Shown: positions 48,801 to 61,622 of the stretch, piece after piece
Layout: each line of letters begins with the position of its first letter
How positions within the stretch are numbered: the first letter of the stretch is position 1
Assembly: GCF_040807025.1 (NCBI RefSeq)
Contig: NC_090943.1
Location: 125,983,400 to 126,047,399, forward strand
DNA: 64,000 bases
Reading direction: 5' to 3'
DNA from: Struthio camelus
Lineage: Eukaryota; Chordata; Aves; Struthioniformes; Struthionidae
Notes under the pieces: generated by a model
Told to the model about the DNA's origin: nothing
What the model saw: the letters and a program-made list of their open reading frames with translations, nothing else
Databases searched by the model: none
Program-made: the position numbers and the translations under genes

Positions 48801-51800
48801 TCCGTGACAATGGGTGAGACAGTTTTGTAATGATTCTCATTTAATTGATGAATGTAGACTTGGCACTTGACAATTAACCAGCTGCATTAAGACACTAGGG
48901 GTGACATCCCAAAAGGATTTCACAAGCGCCTTCATGAGTCTGAGGTTTAACTTCCTGCAGCAAGTCCGTTTGCAACCTTTTTCGGTTGGTCAAAACTGGA
49001 GCTGCTTGGCTGCGTCTCACAGACACCCAACAGAAACCCACCATTATATGAAAAACAATCACTAGTAGGCCCCAGGTCCCATGTCTACTTTCAGTGCAAG
49101 GCTATTTGTGACCAAAATATACACCCCAATGACAATACTGTAATTATAGGTAGTCCCATGCTAATTAGACCTTTGGCAATTTAACTAGCACTTATGCACA
49201 AGGGAGGAACATTTAAGCATGCATCAACTGTAAAAAGCCTACAAAAAATTAAACATTCTTTGCAAGGCTGTTCTGAAGGAGAAATGTTACTCGCCGGAAA
49301 CATTTTCCTTTCCTATGTATTTTCCTAGCACTGAAACTTAACTTGTTTTTATATTTTGTCCTTTATGGTTGTCTGATCTACGACCCCACTTTGATTAGCT
49401 TTTCAGTATTAATTAATACACATTTTCAGCCCTTCTAATCACATGGCTCAACGGTGGTGTTTCACAGAGTTGTAGATTTAAAGTCCAGGGTGCATCATTA
49501 CAGGCTCCTGCAAAACTGCCCACAATTTTAGCCGTTATTTACCCTGGGAATGCCTGCTGACCACCTAACTGCTGCTTGAACAACAGTCATTTTTTAAGAT
49601 GGAAATCTGATCCTAATCTAAAGGTTTAAAGTGAGGGAGAACCTAGCCTAACATGTCATAAGCTGTTTCACTAGTCAAGAGCTGCATTTTGTTTTTAGCC
49701 TGAACTTATGCAACCCCAGCTTCCGTCTCTTGAATTGTTGTTAGGACTTTGTTTTCCGCACTGTGCTATTATAGACTGTGACAATCACTCCAGAATCTCC
49801 TCATTTATAAGCTAATTACATTTTTAAATGGATATTTTTATGTCTCTCATCAAAAACAAAGTCTTGGAGAAGGGCATTGGTCCTCTTACTTGAGCCTCTG
49901 CTTGAGCAGCTCTTGACCTGCCGTGGAGTTGTTCCTTGCCAGCAGGGTCCCCTCCTCACCACGACAAAGTCTTGTGAGGTCAGGCTGACTGGCGCTGCTC
50001 TCCCACTGCCGGCTCCAGCCATCACGCCGCATCAGCAACGACAGTGCCAGCTGCTGCTTCAGCTTTTCCCCAACCTTCCTGAAGAGCAATCTTTGAAACC
50101 TCGATATTATGCAAGTAATGGACCCATCGCTACCGTATTTCTTCTGCTTCAAGGCTCCCATCAGTCCCCCAGCCGAAGTGCAGCACTGGGAGCTCGTGCT
50201 CGCTGGTGACCCAGGAGGCTGCCTAAACCCTTTGCGGAGCTCTTGTTCTCCCCATCAGTCCCCATTTTAGGCAGCCTACAGTAACTTGGATGTTTCTATT
50301 TTTTTAAATTATTGACTGATGGATGAATCGTCATTTTATCACACTAGTCCTAGGGTTTGTAATTCAATAGCAATTGCTCTGAGAGCTACTCCACGCAATA
50401 TTTGTAAGTTTAATCACTGAGTGTTTGTCCTTGCCCTCTCTGCTGTTGACTGCTCTGTTCAAAAGGGTTCTAATATTCTTTTTAAAAGTAATGTTTAAAT
50501 TATTTTTGATGTACTTCAGATTTGCTTTACTATCTTTCCTCCTTTTCCCTACCCTTCTCTCTGTCTGCAGCCTACGCTTTCTGCCTGCCAGCTAAAAACA
50601 GATTTCAGAATTTTAAAAATAGCTATTTAAAAGCAACAAACCAAGGCTGAAGTGAAATACACTGGGGAAGAAATGTTTCGGGGAAGCTCAGTAAGTACGA
50701 ATACGCCAGGGCTTTCCTGCAGGGTTTTTATGGTGTCTTTGTGTATTGCAGTTGCACAAACCTGAACTTACACACTTTTCAACAGCTGAACCATTGCCTT
50801 GAGAAGTTTATCTTTTACATGAATATAGCTAATTGCAGATTTACTTTGTGAAGAGAAATTCCAGATATAAGTTAATCTAAACGAAGCTGTACTACACATT
50901 CTTCTATTTCCATGAAATCTGACTCTCCCATCGTGGTACAATAATAATTTACTATAAAATCTCCTTAGGTGAAATTGCTACAACCTGAATTCTCAGGCAA
51001 CTGAATTAAAATGTTTAGCCATAGAATTCTGTATCGCCTGCAGTGAGAGTTTTCAGGCTGAATCTGGATTTAGATGTCTCCACTTGAGCAAACAGACTCA
51101 ACAGATTTTGCCCCACGGTATTTAATGAAACAGAAAATGTCATGAGGCTTTTCCTTTTGAAATAATCAGTTGAGGAAAGACTAGTGAAGATATATTTACG
51201 TTCAGAGTGTCCCCTGTAGTGAGGTTAGAGCGTATTTTCAGTATATACATCACGATTAACTCAGTTTCTGTTGTAGCATTGCAGTCCTCTCTAAAATGTA
51301 TAGCCACTGACCTATTTTTCAGGTGGCTTGGTGAAAGCCACTCCAAATTCTTCTGGCATAGAGCACCATAACATCGTAATGTTTTACTAGAATATAGCAT
51401 CTTCCTGAAACAGCAAATAGTACAAAGGTAAGTCACAAAACTGAATTTGGAATCTTAGTGTTGGAAGAATGATGGTCATTTTTGCAACAAGAACATACAA
51501 ATAGCAAGCTGACATTGAAGGTTCCTGCTAAAATTCCCCACAGCAATGTGCCTCAAAGGGCAGGCTGTGTCCCCAGAGATCTTACAGTCTTTAAATGTCT
51601 TTGTTCTCGTTTTTATAAGAAAGTTACTGGAAGAGTTTGCCTGGGTTTTTTTGCATGCAAAATGGTAGCTTTATTGAAAAACAGGCTTACGTTTATGTCG
51701 AACTATGCCAGCTACATGCTATACAATAGAATCTATCCCAGCTGAAATACTCGTTCTCGCGCTTAAAATAACACGAGGTATCTTCATAATTCTTACTCAC

Positions 51801-54800
51801 CGCTAACACAGTTTCTCAGGGAAAGTAAAGTTGGAATATTTATCAGGCCGAGAATAAGGCAGGGGAAGCCTAAGACAAACCTATTCTGCACCTTCCACTC
51901 GTGTTAGCATCAGTACTCCTGGAGCCATGCGTATGGTGAACTAAGGCTAGCAAATGCAGTCGGACAAACAAACGCTTGGACACACGCCATTTCCATCCTA
52001 AAACAAAGATGAAAGAATACCCAAGTCTGATCTCAGTAGACAGAAAAGCGTGAGCTTATACAGACTGAATCTTTAATCTTTATTTTGAACACAAGGAAGA
52101 CGTCTCATAAATTAAAACCAACCAGATTACTATCTTAAGCTCTTTAAGCTTTTGAATTTACAGTCTTGGCCTTAATGAAAATTGAAGCAACGTTTTCTGT
52201 AGCTACATTATGAACTCCTGAAATACGTTATTTTATAGCAGAAGTTCTGACAGACACTATATTCGCTGTGTCACTAGTACTCTAATGGCAAAATGATCTG
52301 TTGCGCTGCTTTAGTCCTTTTGAGAATCTCCTGAGGTCATTAGAGAACATGTTTCTGCTTTTCTGCGCCGGCTGCAAGGAAGGCTGTCCTAGAAAGGAGG
52401 GCACATACATAACACCCAGGCAGTTCAAAATCCACATTGATTTCTCTTGTCCAGTAATTACACTGATATCTCTGTGGCATGGTTACGCAGCATAGCCAGC
52501 GGGGAAGGGCAGAAAAAGGAACTGGGGAAAGGAAAAAGGACACAAGTCAGCAAATTAACCACTATGCTGTAGTGTGAAGGATCTGTGGTGAACTGCATGA
52601 TTTCTCCATCAGCTTATTCAGATCCAATTCAAGGAACTGAGAATAATATCTGAAGTACTCTGTATTTTTATCACTACTGGTAGGTCAAAAAGTGATTGCG
52701 CCAGCGCAGCACTGGATGAGGGAGCTGGCTGAGCACACGAGTATTTCTCCACTGCTCTGGGTTGCGGCTCCGATAAGGCTCTCCAGCCGCTGCCGAGTGG
52801 ACAGGCTCCGTCTGCGTGTCCCCGTTGCTGGTGCTGGCCCCCAGCCTGGGCCGAGGCTAGGCAGGTGCCACCCAGATCACCAGATTTCATGACCGCAGAG
52901 AATTTTCCCTCTATTACCCCCCCACGTCAGCTGGAGACAGGGGGGAGGCTTTTAGCAGTGCCCAGACACCCACCGCAGTGGGGAGGCTGAGGGAGCAAAG
53001 CGGGGAATGGACTCTGCAACCTAAAGCTTGTAAAATCTGGAACGTAACAAGGTCCCAAAGATAGCAACAAAAGGATATTGCAGGATGGTTCCAGCTAATA
53101 TGGGGCAACTGACCACTCTCACCTACCCCTTGGAAGTGAGTTAGCGCTTCCAATCAAGCAATTAATTCTGCTTATTTTCTTCTATACTTGTCTGCTTAAG
53201 AAAAAACAGCAACAGATACCCTTATAAGTGAGGGCTGCAAAGTAAATATAGGGTAGTATATCTGCCAGCAGTTTAAATGGACTTCAGAAAATTGAGGATT
53301 AAATATCTTTCCTGTCATTAACACTGTATTAAATCAAAAGCTTTACTCTCCCTGAATTTGAAATAGATCTGGCTATATGACTGAATAGATATCCTTTGAA
53401 ATAGAAAGGCCTTTTTACAAAAAAGGAAATATTCCGTGAGTTTGCCAGGGGCGTGTTTCCTTCTACAACATTTGAAAAAGGTGGTAAAAGAAAGTGGAGA
53501 ATCTTTCATCTGACTTATTTTAAAATACATGTATCAAATTTTTGCATTTCAAATAATGACTTGTTTTAATTTTATTCAGTCTGTAATTTTTCCCTGTGTA
53601 ATGGATTTTGTTTGCTTCTCATTTTAAATACATCCCTGTCTTGAGGCACCTGAAGCATGCATTTAGCTCAAAATTAATTTCTGCAGTTTAATTATGATGG
53701 CTGTATTAAAAATGAACCTCAAGGTTATTTGCAAAATCCTTTTTTCTTACTTGTAAGATACCAACAGAGAGGGGAGATATACATAGCCATAGAAGTCGTT
53801 CTTGAGGTTTAAAATATATTTGTTCATTTTTTCAGGTCTTCCAGGCTTCTCTTCTGATTGCATGACAACGCAAGTGTCATCTCTAGAAGCTTGAAAGAAA
53901 ATCTACTGAAGTAAAAGTTGAAAGGCATGTAGGAGAGCTAGACTCCCTGTTGTCACAGGTGTGCAATAGGAATGGATCACCTAACCCCTTCGTAGGCTGC
54001 TATTTTCAAGGAGCTGAAGCCCCCACGGATGCTTGTGCTACCTGTAACGCCTGTGATAGCGCTCCTTGTAGCACAGAAGCCAAGCAGCCGCTCCTTGAAA
54101 CGCAGCATTTAGCATGCCATTTCCCTCCGACCCTTTAATTTGACCTGCAGCCTTCTGTTAAGGGAGGTCAGAAAGGCCAACCGCTTTAGGCTGTAATCCT
54201 TCCGACTTCTCCCCAAACGCGGTTGGCCGTTGAAAGAATTCAGAAGGTGAAGCGTTTGTCATTCACACTGGGCATTCGCACGGGATTTCTGCCACCTCTC
54301 CAGGAGCTGAGCCTTCCCAGTGCCAGAGCCCCCTGCCCAGACCCTGAGAGCGAGCGTGAAGAGGAGAAGGGCACCGCAGCGGCCCGGCCCGTTTGGGCTG
54401 AGGGTGGGACACAACCGCCTCATTCAGCAGCTGCTGGTCTGAGAGTAGAGTCATTTTCACCTTGAGAAATGTAATCGACCTCCCGCACCGCCACAGCTGT
54501 AACACCCGACAACGACGTTAACGCTTCCCAGACTAGGTTCTTCCTGCCCGCTCTATTTTTCTGGTGTCTTTGTGAGTAATAATTAATCGTTCTTCCCCTG
54601 AAGGCAAAAAAAATTTTTCTAGCCTTCACAAGAGTCAACCCTTTCTCTCCGTGTGTGACAGAATGGCAATACTACTGATTTTCCTTTCAATAATTTTTCT
54701 TTCTTTTTTGGCAAAAAGCTATTTTTGAGCATTAATGGCCACAATATGTTCAGGTTCATTACACATGGCAGGTGGGCTATTAATTGAAATGTGCATTAGT

Positions 54801-57800
54801 GAATTTGGAAAATCTTTTTTACTCAGTTCCTCAGGCAGGTTTTGATTTGCTTCCAAGTGCTCGCTCTGTGCTCCGGCTAAACATTTGTAACGGGCTCCTC
54901 TATAGCAACAGTTTGGATTTCTGTTTTTTGTTGTTTTTTTTTTTTTGGGGGGGGGGGGTTACTGTGTCTTTAATGACTATTGCAGCTGCTTTACACATGA
55001 TTCAGTAGCATCTCTGTTCGTATTTAACAATAGGAAACTGGCCCTTTAACTCACCAGTCAGGAATATATCTTGAACTTGCGGCAGCAAACTGAAGTTATG
55101 TAGTTATCACATTTTTGATACAAAAGTGGGAAGTCAGATAGACTAAGCAATTTGTGGATTCAAGCATGATGCTTGTAGCTGTCGTTAGACATCAGTCTGC
55201 CACCCTAGTAATTAGATTCAAATAGGTTTTGGTAAAATTCAGTTGCTGTACTGTTTCTCCTAGAAAATATACACTATGTTCTTACATGTTCTTGAATAGC
55301 AGTTTAAAAATTATTGATGGAGAATAATTGATGGCATTGATGGAGTAGTCTTAAAGATTTTATTTAAGGTAATTAGGCAAAGCAAAACTTCAAAAAAAAA
55401 TTAAAAATAGTCTGTAACTGAGCATAGATTGCCATTATTTTTACTAGCAATTGATTTTCTGATTGAATAATTCAGATATAGATTCCTCAAACTCCTGAAA
55501 CAACTGATTTTGACATGATTTTCTAAATCAAAATATTTTCAGAATCAGTTATAGCCATGAGTTTTAATTTAGCATTTTCTTTCTCTTTCCTAACCATCAT
55601 TTACAATCATTGTTGTAGATGAATCATTCGTACAACTCCTCCAGGTCTCTATCAACATACTACAACTCTGAAATAGGAAGTCACTTTAAGGGTGCAAGTG
55701 TATCTTTTTGTGCCATTCATGCCATTCCCAGAGCCAAAAATAAGTAAAGCGGTAAAAATAACAGTCTTTGCCAATAATGAATCAAGGTATAAAGAACAAT
55801 CAATTGCCCCTGAATAGCAATATTGAAGCACTGTCAGCTAAAATACTGCCATGTGCACCTGCTCACTCTGTCTAAAAATAAACCTCTGGATGGTGTCGCC
55901 ACAACTGATGAGCCTAAAAATCTCACGTCTCTTGAGAATAGGATTCCTGTGTGGAAATCTGTCTTTGTGGAATAGTGCTGGGCATACACGCTGTAGCCCT
56001 CGCTCCGATCTCTTGTAGCTGTGTTGCTGCAGAGTAATTACAGTGGAGTCAAGGCACTGAGGCACTTACAGCCTGCCCAAGCGAGTGAGAAGTCACGGAT
56101 GGGCTTTCAGAGCTCACCCTGCAGACGGGGAAAACTCTGCTAATTTGCTAAGCCTAATCTTGGGCCCAGGCACTGCTTGGCAGCTACTTTGTTCTTTTCC
56201 TTGTGTAACCACTGAAGGAAAGCAAAATCTTTCACGAAATGGGCTGCCCCGATGCTAGCATCAACAAGGAATTACTTCCTTGGTTTAATAAATTTCTCTT
56301 CTTTGGAGAAAATCCAATGATTTCGTCTAGCAAATTGCTTACTTACCTGCAAAGCGTCAGCATTAACCAGGACACAGAACTAACAGTGACTGTTTCAGGT
56401 AAATTGGCCATGTTAGGAGCCATTTCTTTGACAGACCTATTTTACGCACCTCAAGCTTAATGCTATTTGTCATTGATTTCAGAGATGCAGCGTGTAGTCA
56501 TCCAGGCTTTCACAGAATTTTGGGGTTGTAAGAAAGTTCTGTTAAATTATTTGATCCGTACCATGGCCCATGGCAGTTTCCAAGTGATGTACTCCTTGAA
56601 TGGAAGCAATGCTTTCCTAGCACCCCGCCCCCCCGCTTCAAAGTCCTCTTTGTATCCGTAATGGCTTGTTTTCCAGAGATGATGATACCCTCAGGTTCCG
56701 TGGCTCCTAAAGGAACTGGGGCTGCTCAGACCTTTTGAAAACCAGGCCAAGGATGTACATGTAGAGGGGCTATTTTTATCTTCGTAGGTAGGTCAGGGTA
56801 GGTTCATAATATGCTCTGTTTAGTAATTACAAAGTCCACATCAGTCAGAGAGGGAGGATGAGAAGCTAGGATTGAGGCAGGACCAGTGTGAAGAAAGAAA
56901 TACTCATTAGCCTATTCCAGAAATTTTTCATAGAAGTGAATATAGCCATGGGCTGGAAGTAGCTCTAATGTAGATGGTGGAGAGTGGACCTGAGCAAAGA
57001 GGAGCCTCTCCCCTGTCTTAAGACATTATATCACATGAAGTAGCACTGATAAGGGGCACTGGAAGGGCTCCTTTACAATCACACTACTTCATCTGTGATA
57101 GCTACCCACAGGAAATTCACACGTGTAGTTTAAAGTTGCATCCCCTTTACAATAGATTTGCTTATACTATACGCATATAATGTGGGTATATTAGGGGGTA
57201 TATCTCAACGTATCTTCGGAAGATATTTCAGTTATGGAAACAAACAGCAGAACCCTGCAAGCTGAGAACTCAAGAGTTTTCCCTGTTTACTTACTGAAAC
57301 TTCTTTAATGAGTATTTCCACACGAATAAGAGATGTGGAATTAGGACCATGCTAAATTACATAAATAGGAATATTAATTATATTAATTAGGGGTTGCAGC
57401 CAACTGCAGAGCAACTTGCTCCTAAAGAGCTTCAGTGTGCTCTTGGGTTAATTCTTGCAAAATGTCCCCTAATGCTGCATCTGTGAGCCACTAAGCATAT
57501 CTAATGGCTTACTCTTGCCATAAGGGGGAAGTCTTGGTCCTTCTCCCTTTCTCTTTTCTCAAACCCAGCATCCTACCTTCTCTATAGTGCTGGCTCTGGA
57601 GCTGATTTGATTTACTCGTGAGCTGATTCAACTCACTGACCCAGCAGAAAACTAGGCACCTTTTTTTCCTGGGTTATGTTTCTGCTTGGTTAGTGAACAG
57701 GCCCGGTAGGTGAAGGGATTCATTCAGTCCCAGATACCAAAGTGCTCGTTGTACTCCTCCTCGTACTGCCCCACTGCTCATTGCCTGCTGGGGGCCACCG

Positions 57801-59190
57801 AAAAAGTCCACCGTGAGCTGACCTGGGAACTAATTCAACTGAAAACTAACGTCATTACCCAGCCCGCCTACAAGCAGTGGCCCTGTTACGATGCGCGAGA
57901 GTGGAAGGGCTCAACAGGTGACAGAGTCAGGCTATTTCAGCTGGTGTAAGCGGAGGAGGTAATACATGTACGACTGCCTCCCGCTGCTACTCTCTAAAAA
58001 TGTGACATGTCAAGGGCAGCGACCTCCATCAGCTGCTACGCCTTTGCTGCAGCTATTATTGTGCTAGCCTGCTGCCAAGCACTGCTAACATCAGCCTTTT
58101 GGGCTAAAGGTTAAATCAGGTATTTGAGTTTTCCTGGTTTGTGAATGGAAAAAAAATCAGCGGAAGTGACTCAGGAGGAGGGTGGGTCACTGCTACATAC
58201 ATACATTATTTGTATATTATACACCTATGATTATAATTGTGAAGTTGCATAATATAAGCTGTAACATAGGCTTGCTGTTGTTTCACATATTCTTCCTTTC
58301 CTCTTTCCTCACACTATTTTTTACTGGCTTTTTGGCTGCACTTCGGCTCATGCTAAAGTGTAAGGCCCTTGTGGCAGGGACCATGTCATTTCTGCATCAG
58401 TGCAATGCCTCGTCTAATGGAGCTCTTACAGCGACAGGGGCCTTTGGGAACACTTGTCACAGAAATGACAAGAGGGAATAGTTTCACTCTTGTGGAGTGC
58501 AGAATTAATCACGTCTAAAAGTGCCTAATTTCAGCTAGCCTTTTTGAAGGACTTTATCTTTTCCTCTTGCCCATACAGCTCCTCTTCCCATCCTATCTGC
58601 CAGCTACCATTGCCTTTGGACAGTGACTCTTTGCGTCACGCACACAGACACATGGAGGCAGCCCTGCCACACACCTGCCGTGACTCCATGGCCGGTGTTT
58701 CTCCTTTGGGAAAGCTGCCTCCATTCCATGGTCCTCTGCACCTCTCCTTTTCCTCCTGCTATTTTCCTGTGTGCTGCAAACAAACAGTATTTAGAGCAAA
58801 CCACTTTCCTTGATTACTGTTTAAAAGAGAAATGTAACTGTTTTATTCCTGAATACAGAGGAAGACAAATTAAGCCAAATGGGAGCTGGAGTTGGAGGGC
58901 AAAGGGGAGGTAGGAGGCGGGACAGAAGGGAAGGAACAGGCAAAGCAGAGCTGCCCTTTGCCTTTGCGAATGTCTTAGGCTTAGTTAATATACATGAGCA
59001 CAGGTTAAGATGAGCATATAAACTGATACGGTAAGACCCTTTTTATACCTTACATAGGGACTCTTGTTTAACATCAAGTATATGGTTTTTGATTTAGCTT
59101 ATGTTGCCGGAAGGGTTTAAAACTAATTGAATCCAAATCAACTAAGTTTCTAGAGGGCTGGGGATGTTCGCAGTGGGCTGGAGAAATGTA
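45861..59190. other. 13 kb of non-coding DNA with possible conserved elements
   Basis: No host exon recognised despite checking GC-richer open frames at 49877-50209, 52690-52900, 54223-54465 and 56239-56460. Several TAAT-rich stretches (about 48820-48910, 49120-49260, 53640-53760, 54660-54800) resemble homeodomain-type noncoding elements. A T13-G12 junction lies at 54934-54958. A possible short CR1 scrap is at 46472-46508. Confidence 0.4.
54934..54958 (+). repeat. T13-G12 homopolymer junction
   Basis: Thirteen T (54934-54946) run directly into twelve G (54947-54958). Length is prone to sequencing error and polymorphism. Confidence 0.8.
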
Positions 59191-59960
59191 AAGTTTCTAC
59201 TGGTTTCAGTATACTGGCATGTCTTATACAACCTTTATGAAGGCTTGAGCAAAGTTGCTTTTTGCTGATGACATCACACTGTGCCAAAACGTACAAGCTG
59301 AAGTGACAGAAGTACTTGAACATTGGTTCTCAATCATTCTGGACCTATGCTTCACTGTTAGCCTCCAAAATTTCTTACTAATCACAAGGCATCACTATTG
59401 TCACACTTCACACTGAAAATACTACAAACACACAACATGTCTATGATAGCTGACCAGAGCTTCATGGGACCCCACGATTCTTGAGCAGAGTTTGGGAACC
59501 ACACGCTGGTCTGGCATGATGGAAGACTGAATTAGAACAAAAGCATGTAATGAAGTAGCTTGTTAAAGTCTAGGTGTGTGCAATCTTCATTGCCTGGGAC
59601 AGCATGAAACCAACACATTTGGATGGGAAAGAGTTAAATCCATTCAGATACTTGGGTTCATTAAAGAGTCACCATGTGGGATGTGGATGCAGATGTTAAT
59701 GTTTCACAAAGAGTCCTTGTTACTAATGGAAGGATTTGATGGGAATTCTGGGCAAGAAGGACAGGCAAAAGAAACTAGAGAACGAACTCTAAAAAACCAT
59801 CATTAGGCCAGCTACAATGAGCTGGGTAGCAGAGTGGCCAGCAAGGAACAGAGAAGAAACATTACACCAGATTGATAAAATGACAATAATCCGTTGGATA
59901 TTACACGAGCTGACAGACTACCTAATAGAATAATATGCATTTATTTGCAGCAGGCTCTGC
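59190..59960 (+). mobile_element. Ancient RTE-clade LINE remnant, interrupted
   Basis: Three separated pieces follow RTE reverse-transcriptase order on the plus strand. At 59255 LLFADDITLC is the catalytic motif C. Near 59617-59660 HLDGKELNPFRYLGSL matches the RTE 'LDG..V...FRYLGS' segment, with DVDADVN close behind in another frame. At 59797-59920 IIRPATMSW, then MTIIRWILHELTD, matches 'IRPAMxYGxE...MRMLRWxxGxTR'. Stops and frameshifts abound, so it is dead. A MITE (59321-59505) sits between the first and second pieces. The left border is unclear. Confidence 0.7.
59321..59505. mobile_element. hAT-type MITE nested in the RTE remnant
   Basis: The left end CATTGGTTCTCAATC and the reverse complement of the right end, CGTGTGGTTCCCAAAC, form imperfect hAT terminal inverted repeats 185 bases apart. 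No transposase, and no clear 8-bp duplication. Confidence 0.55.
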
Positions 59961-60679
59961 TGACAACAGAGATGGGCTAGATTCTGCAAGATTAGACATG
60001 GGCCATGTTGCCTAGTGAGCGAAGACCACTCAGAAAAAAAACAAACAAATCGACAAAAGAACCCAACTGCTGGAAATGCTGAAAGCTGATGGGAAGAAAG
60101 GATGAGTTCACACCACTCATTGGATGGATGTGCACGGAGCCAATAAACTGAGCTATAATCTTGCTAAAGCTTAGGTAGGGATGAAAACGATGATGGGAGT
60201 GCTGTATCAGGTTAAAAACAAAACAAAAGAGAAACCACTTCCCTGCATGGGTAAGTCCTCACTCTGTAAGCATCAAACTCAGATTCAGGCTCACACCTTG
60301 AGCCAGCCACATACGTAACACATATATTACTGTAAAAGGGAACACAGGGCTTGAATTTATACTCAGGAAAGTTAATAAGAAACTCATTGGGTGCTAGGTC
60401 AGTCCTTATATGCGAGTGGAAACTTACAGTAATTGTACAATTTCCCTTAAAAAATCCCCAGAGATCTAAGCTAGGCATTTTGCCTTTGCAGCCTTTCCTG
60501 CCTCTGCCCTTACAGTACTTTTCACTCAAATACTTCATACTGTGAAATACGGTTATTTCTTCCACTGAAAGCCCTTGCTACAACATTAAAATGCCTCCAA
60601 TAACTATCCTGGGGTCCCTTTTGTCATAATATCCGTCCTTACTGGTCATGTTCACTTCAAGAGGGGAAAGGAGAGAGGG
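59961..60679. other. Spacer before the second CpG island
   Basis: No gene recognised. The sequence is AT-rich and ends in a purine-rich stretch. Confidence 0.45.
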
Positions 60680-60697
60680 AAAAAAAAAAAAAAAAAA
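60680..60697 (+). repeat. A18 tract at the edge of the CpG island
   Basis: Eighteen consecutive A following gagagaggg. No retrocopy was recognised to its left, so it is treated as a simple homopolymer. Confidence 0.8.
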
Positions 60698-61099
60698 GGA
60701 AAGGACGGCTGGATTTCTTCTCTCCTCGTTTTCCAGGTTGGCTGCCGAAACACACTGCAGCTAACCCAGCCCGGCCCGGGAGAGGAGCCCAAGTGCAGAG
60801 CCAGGCACCGCAGCCAGCCGCTCTTCGCCCCCAGCAGGTCGCCGGGCACCAGCCGGCAGCTTGAGCGCGCCTGGGCCGGTAAAACATCCCCGGAGGCGGC
60901 GCGGGGGAAGGCAGCTGCGCTGCGCGGGGCGCTGCTGCGCGGCCCTCGCCCCCCGGCCCGGCCCGGCCCTGCCGGCGCCGCGGCAGCGCAGGCCCCCGCG
61001 GCGCCGCATCGCTCGGCTCGCCGCGAACATGCGCACTGGCGGGCAGGGGGCTGCGCTGCCGCCCGCGCCGCGCTCCGCGGGCCGCGCTCCGCGCCGCGC

Positions 61100-61349
61100 C
61101 TCCTCCCGCTGACCCGCCCGCCGGGCGCAGGAGGGGGAGGCAGGCAGCGCGGGGAGCGCGCCGCAACTTGCTGCTGCTGCTCCTCCTTCCTTCTTTCCCT
61201 CCCTCCCTCCCTCCCTCCCTCCCTCTCCGCGCCGCCGCCGGCCCCTGCGGGCAGCGCTCCGCGGGAGGGCGCGCAGCCAGGCGGCGGCGGCAGCGGCGGC
61301 AGCAGCATCCCCGGACGGCGGCTCTCCGCGGAGGGCCGGGGGCTTGCCG
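61100..61349 (+). other. Probable 5' untranslated exon, left edge unknown
   Basis: The plus strand ends in GGCTTGCCG|GTGAGT, a near-perfect splice donor with GT at 61350-61351. The sequence before it has GCC/GGC repeats and (CCCT)7 but no ATG with a sustained frame. The only nearby ATG (61028) opens a 27-codon frame that stops at 61112. It therefore looks like a noncoding first exon, with coding exons beyond 64000 or not recognised. The transcription start is a guess. Confidence 0.45.
61197..61224 (+). repeat. (CCCT)7 microsatellite
   Basis: Seven tandem CCCT units. The complementary strand is (AGGG)7, which can form G-quadruplexes. It lies just upstream of the putative donor, in the CpG island. 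Confidence 0.9.
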
Positions 61350-61609
61350 GTGAGTTGGGGGCGGTGCGCGAAGTTGGTGGCGCGGTGTGTTGTGTTGCGG
61401 GGCTGTGTGTCCGCCGCCGCCGGGCGCGCAGCGCTGCGGGGCTGCCAGGGCGCGGCGCGGTTGGGCGCGCAGCCGCCGGGTGCCCCGGGGGCCGCCGCGC
61501 CGTCCGGCCGCGGGGCTGCGCGCAGCCCGGCCGCCCGCGGGTCATTGCGGCGGTCATTGCCGAGGCGTCGGTGGCAGGTGCAGAGCGCGGTGCGAGGCGG
61601 GCGGGAATT

Positions 61610-61622
61610 GGGGGGGGGGGGG
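61610..61622 (+). repeat. G13 run
   Basis: Thirteen consecutive G at the right side of the CpG island, downstream of the putative donor. The assembled length may be unreliable. Confidence 0.85.

Noticed and set aside
49877-50209. 110-codon Leu/Pro-rich plus-strand frame
   Set aside because: No family motif or splice support, and a competing frame of similar length lies on the other strand.
56239-56460. 73-codon plus-strand frame beginning MGCPDASINKELL
   Set aside because: No recognised family, no flanking exon, and length within chance expectation.
60680-60697. A18 tract as the tail of a processed retrocopy
   Set aside because: The sequence to its left shows no spliced-gene similarity or poly(A) signal, so it is a simple homopolymer.
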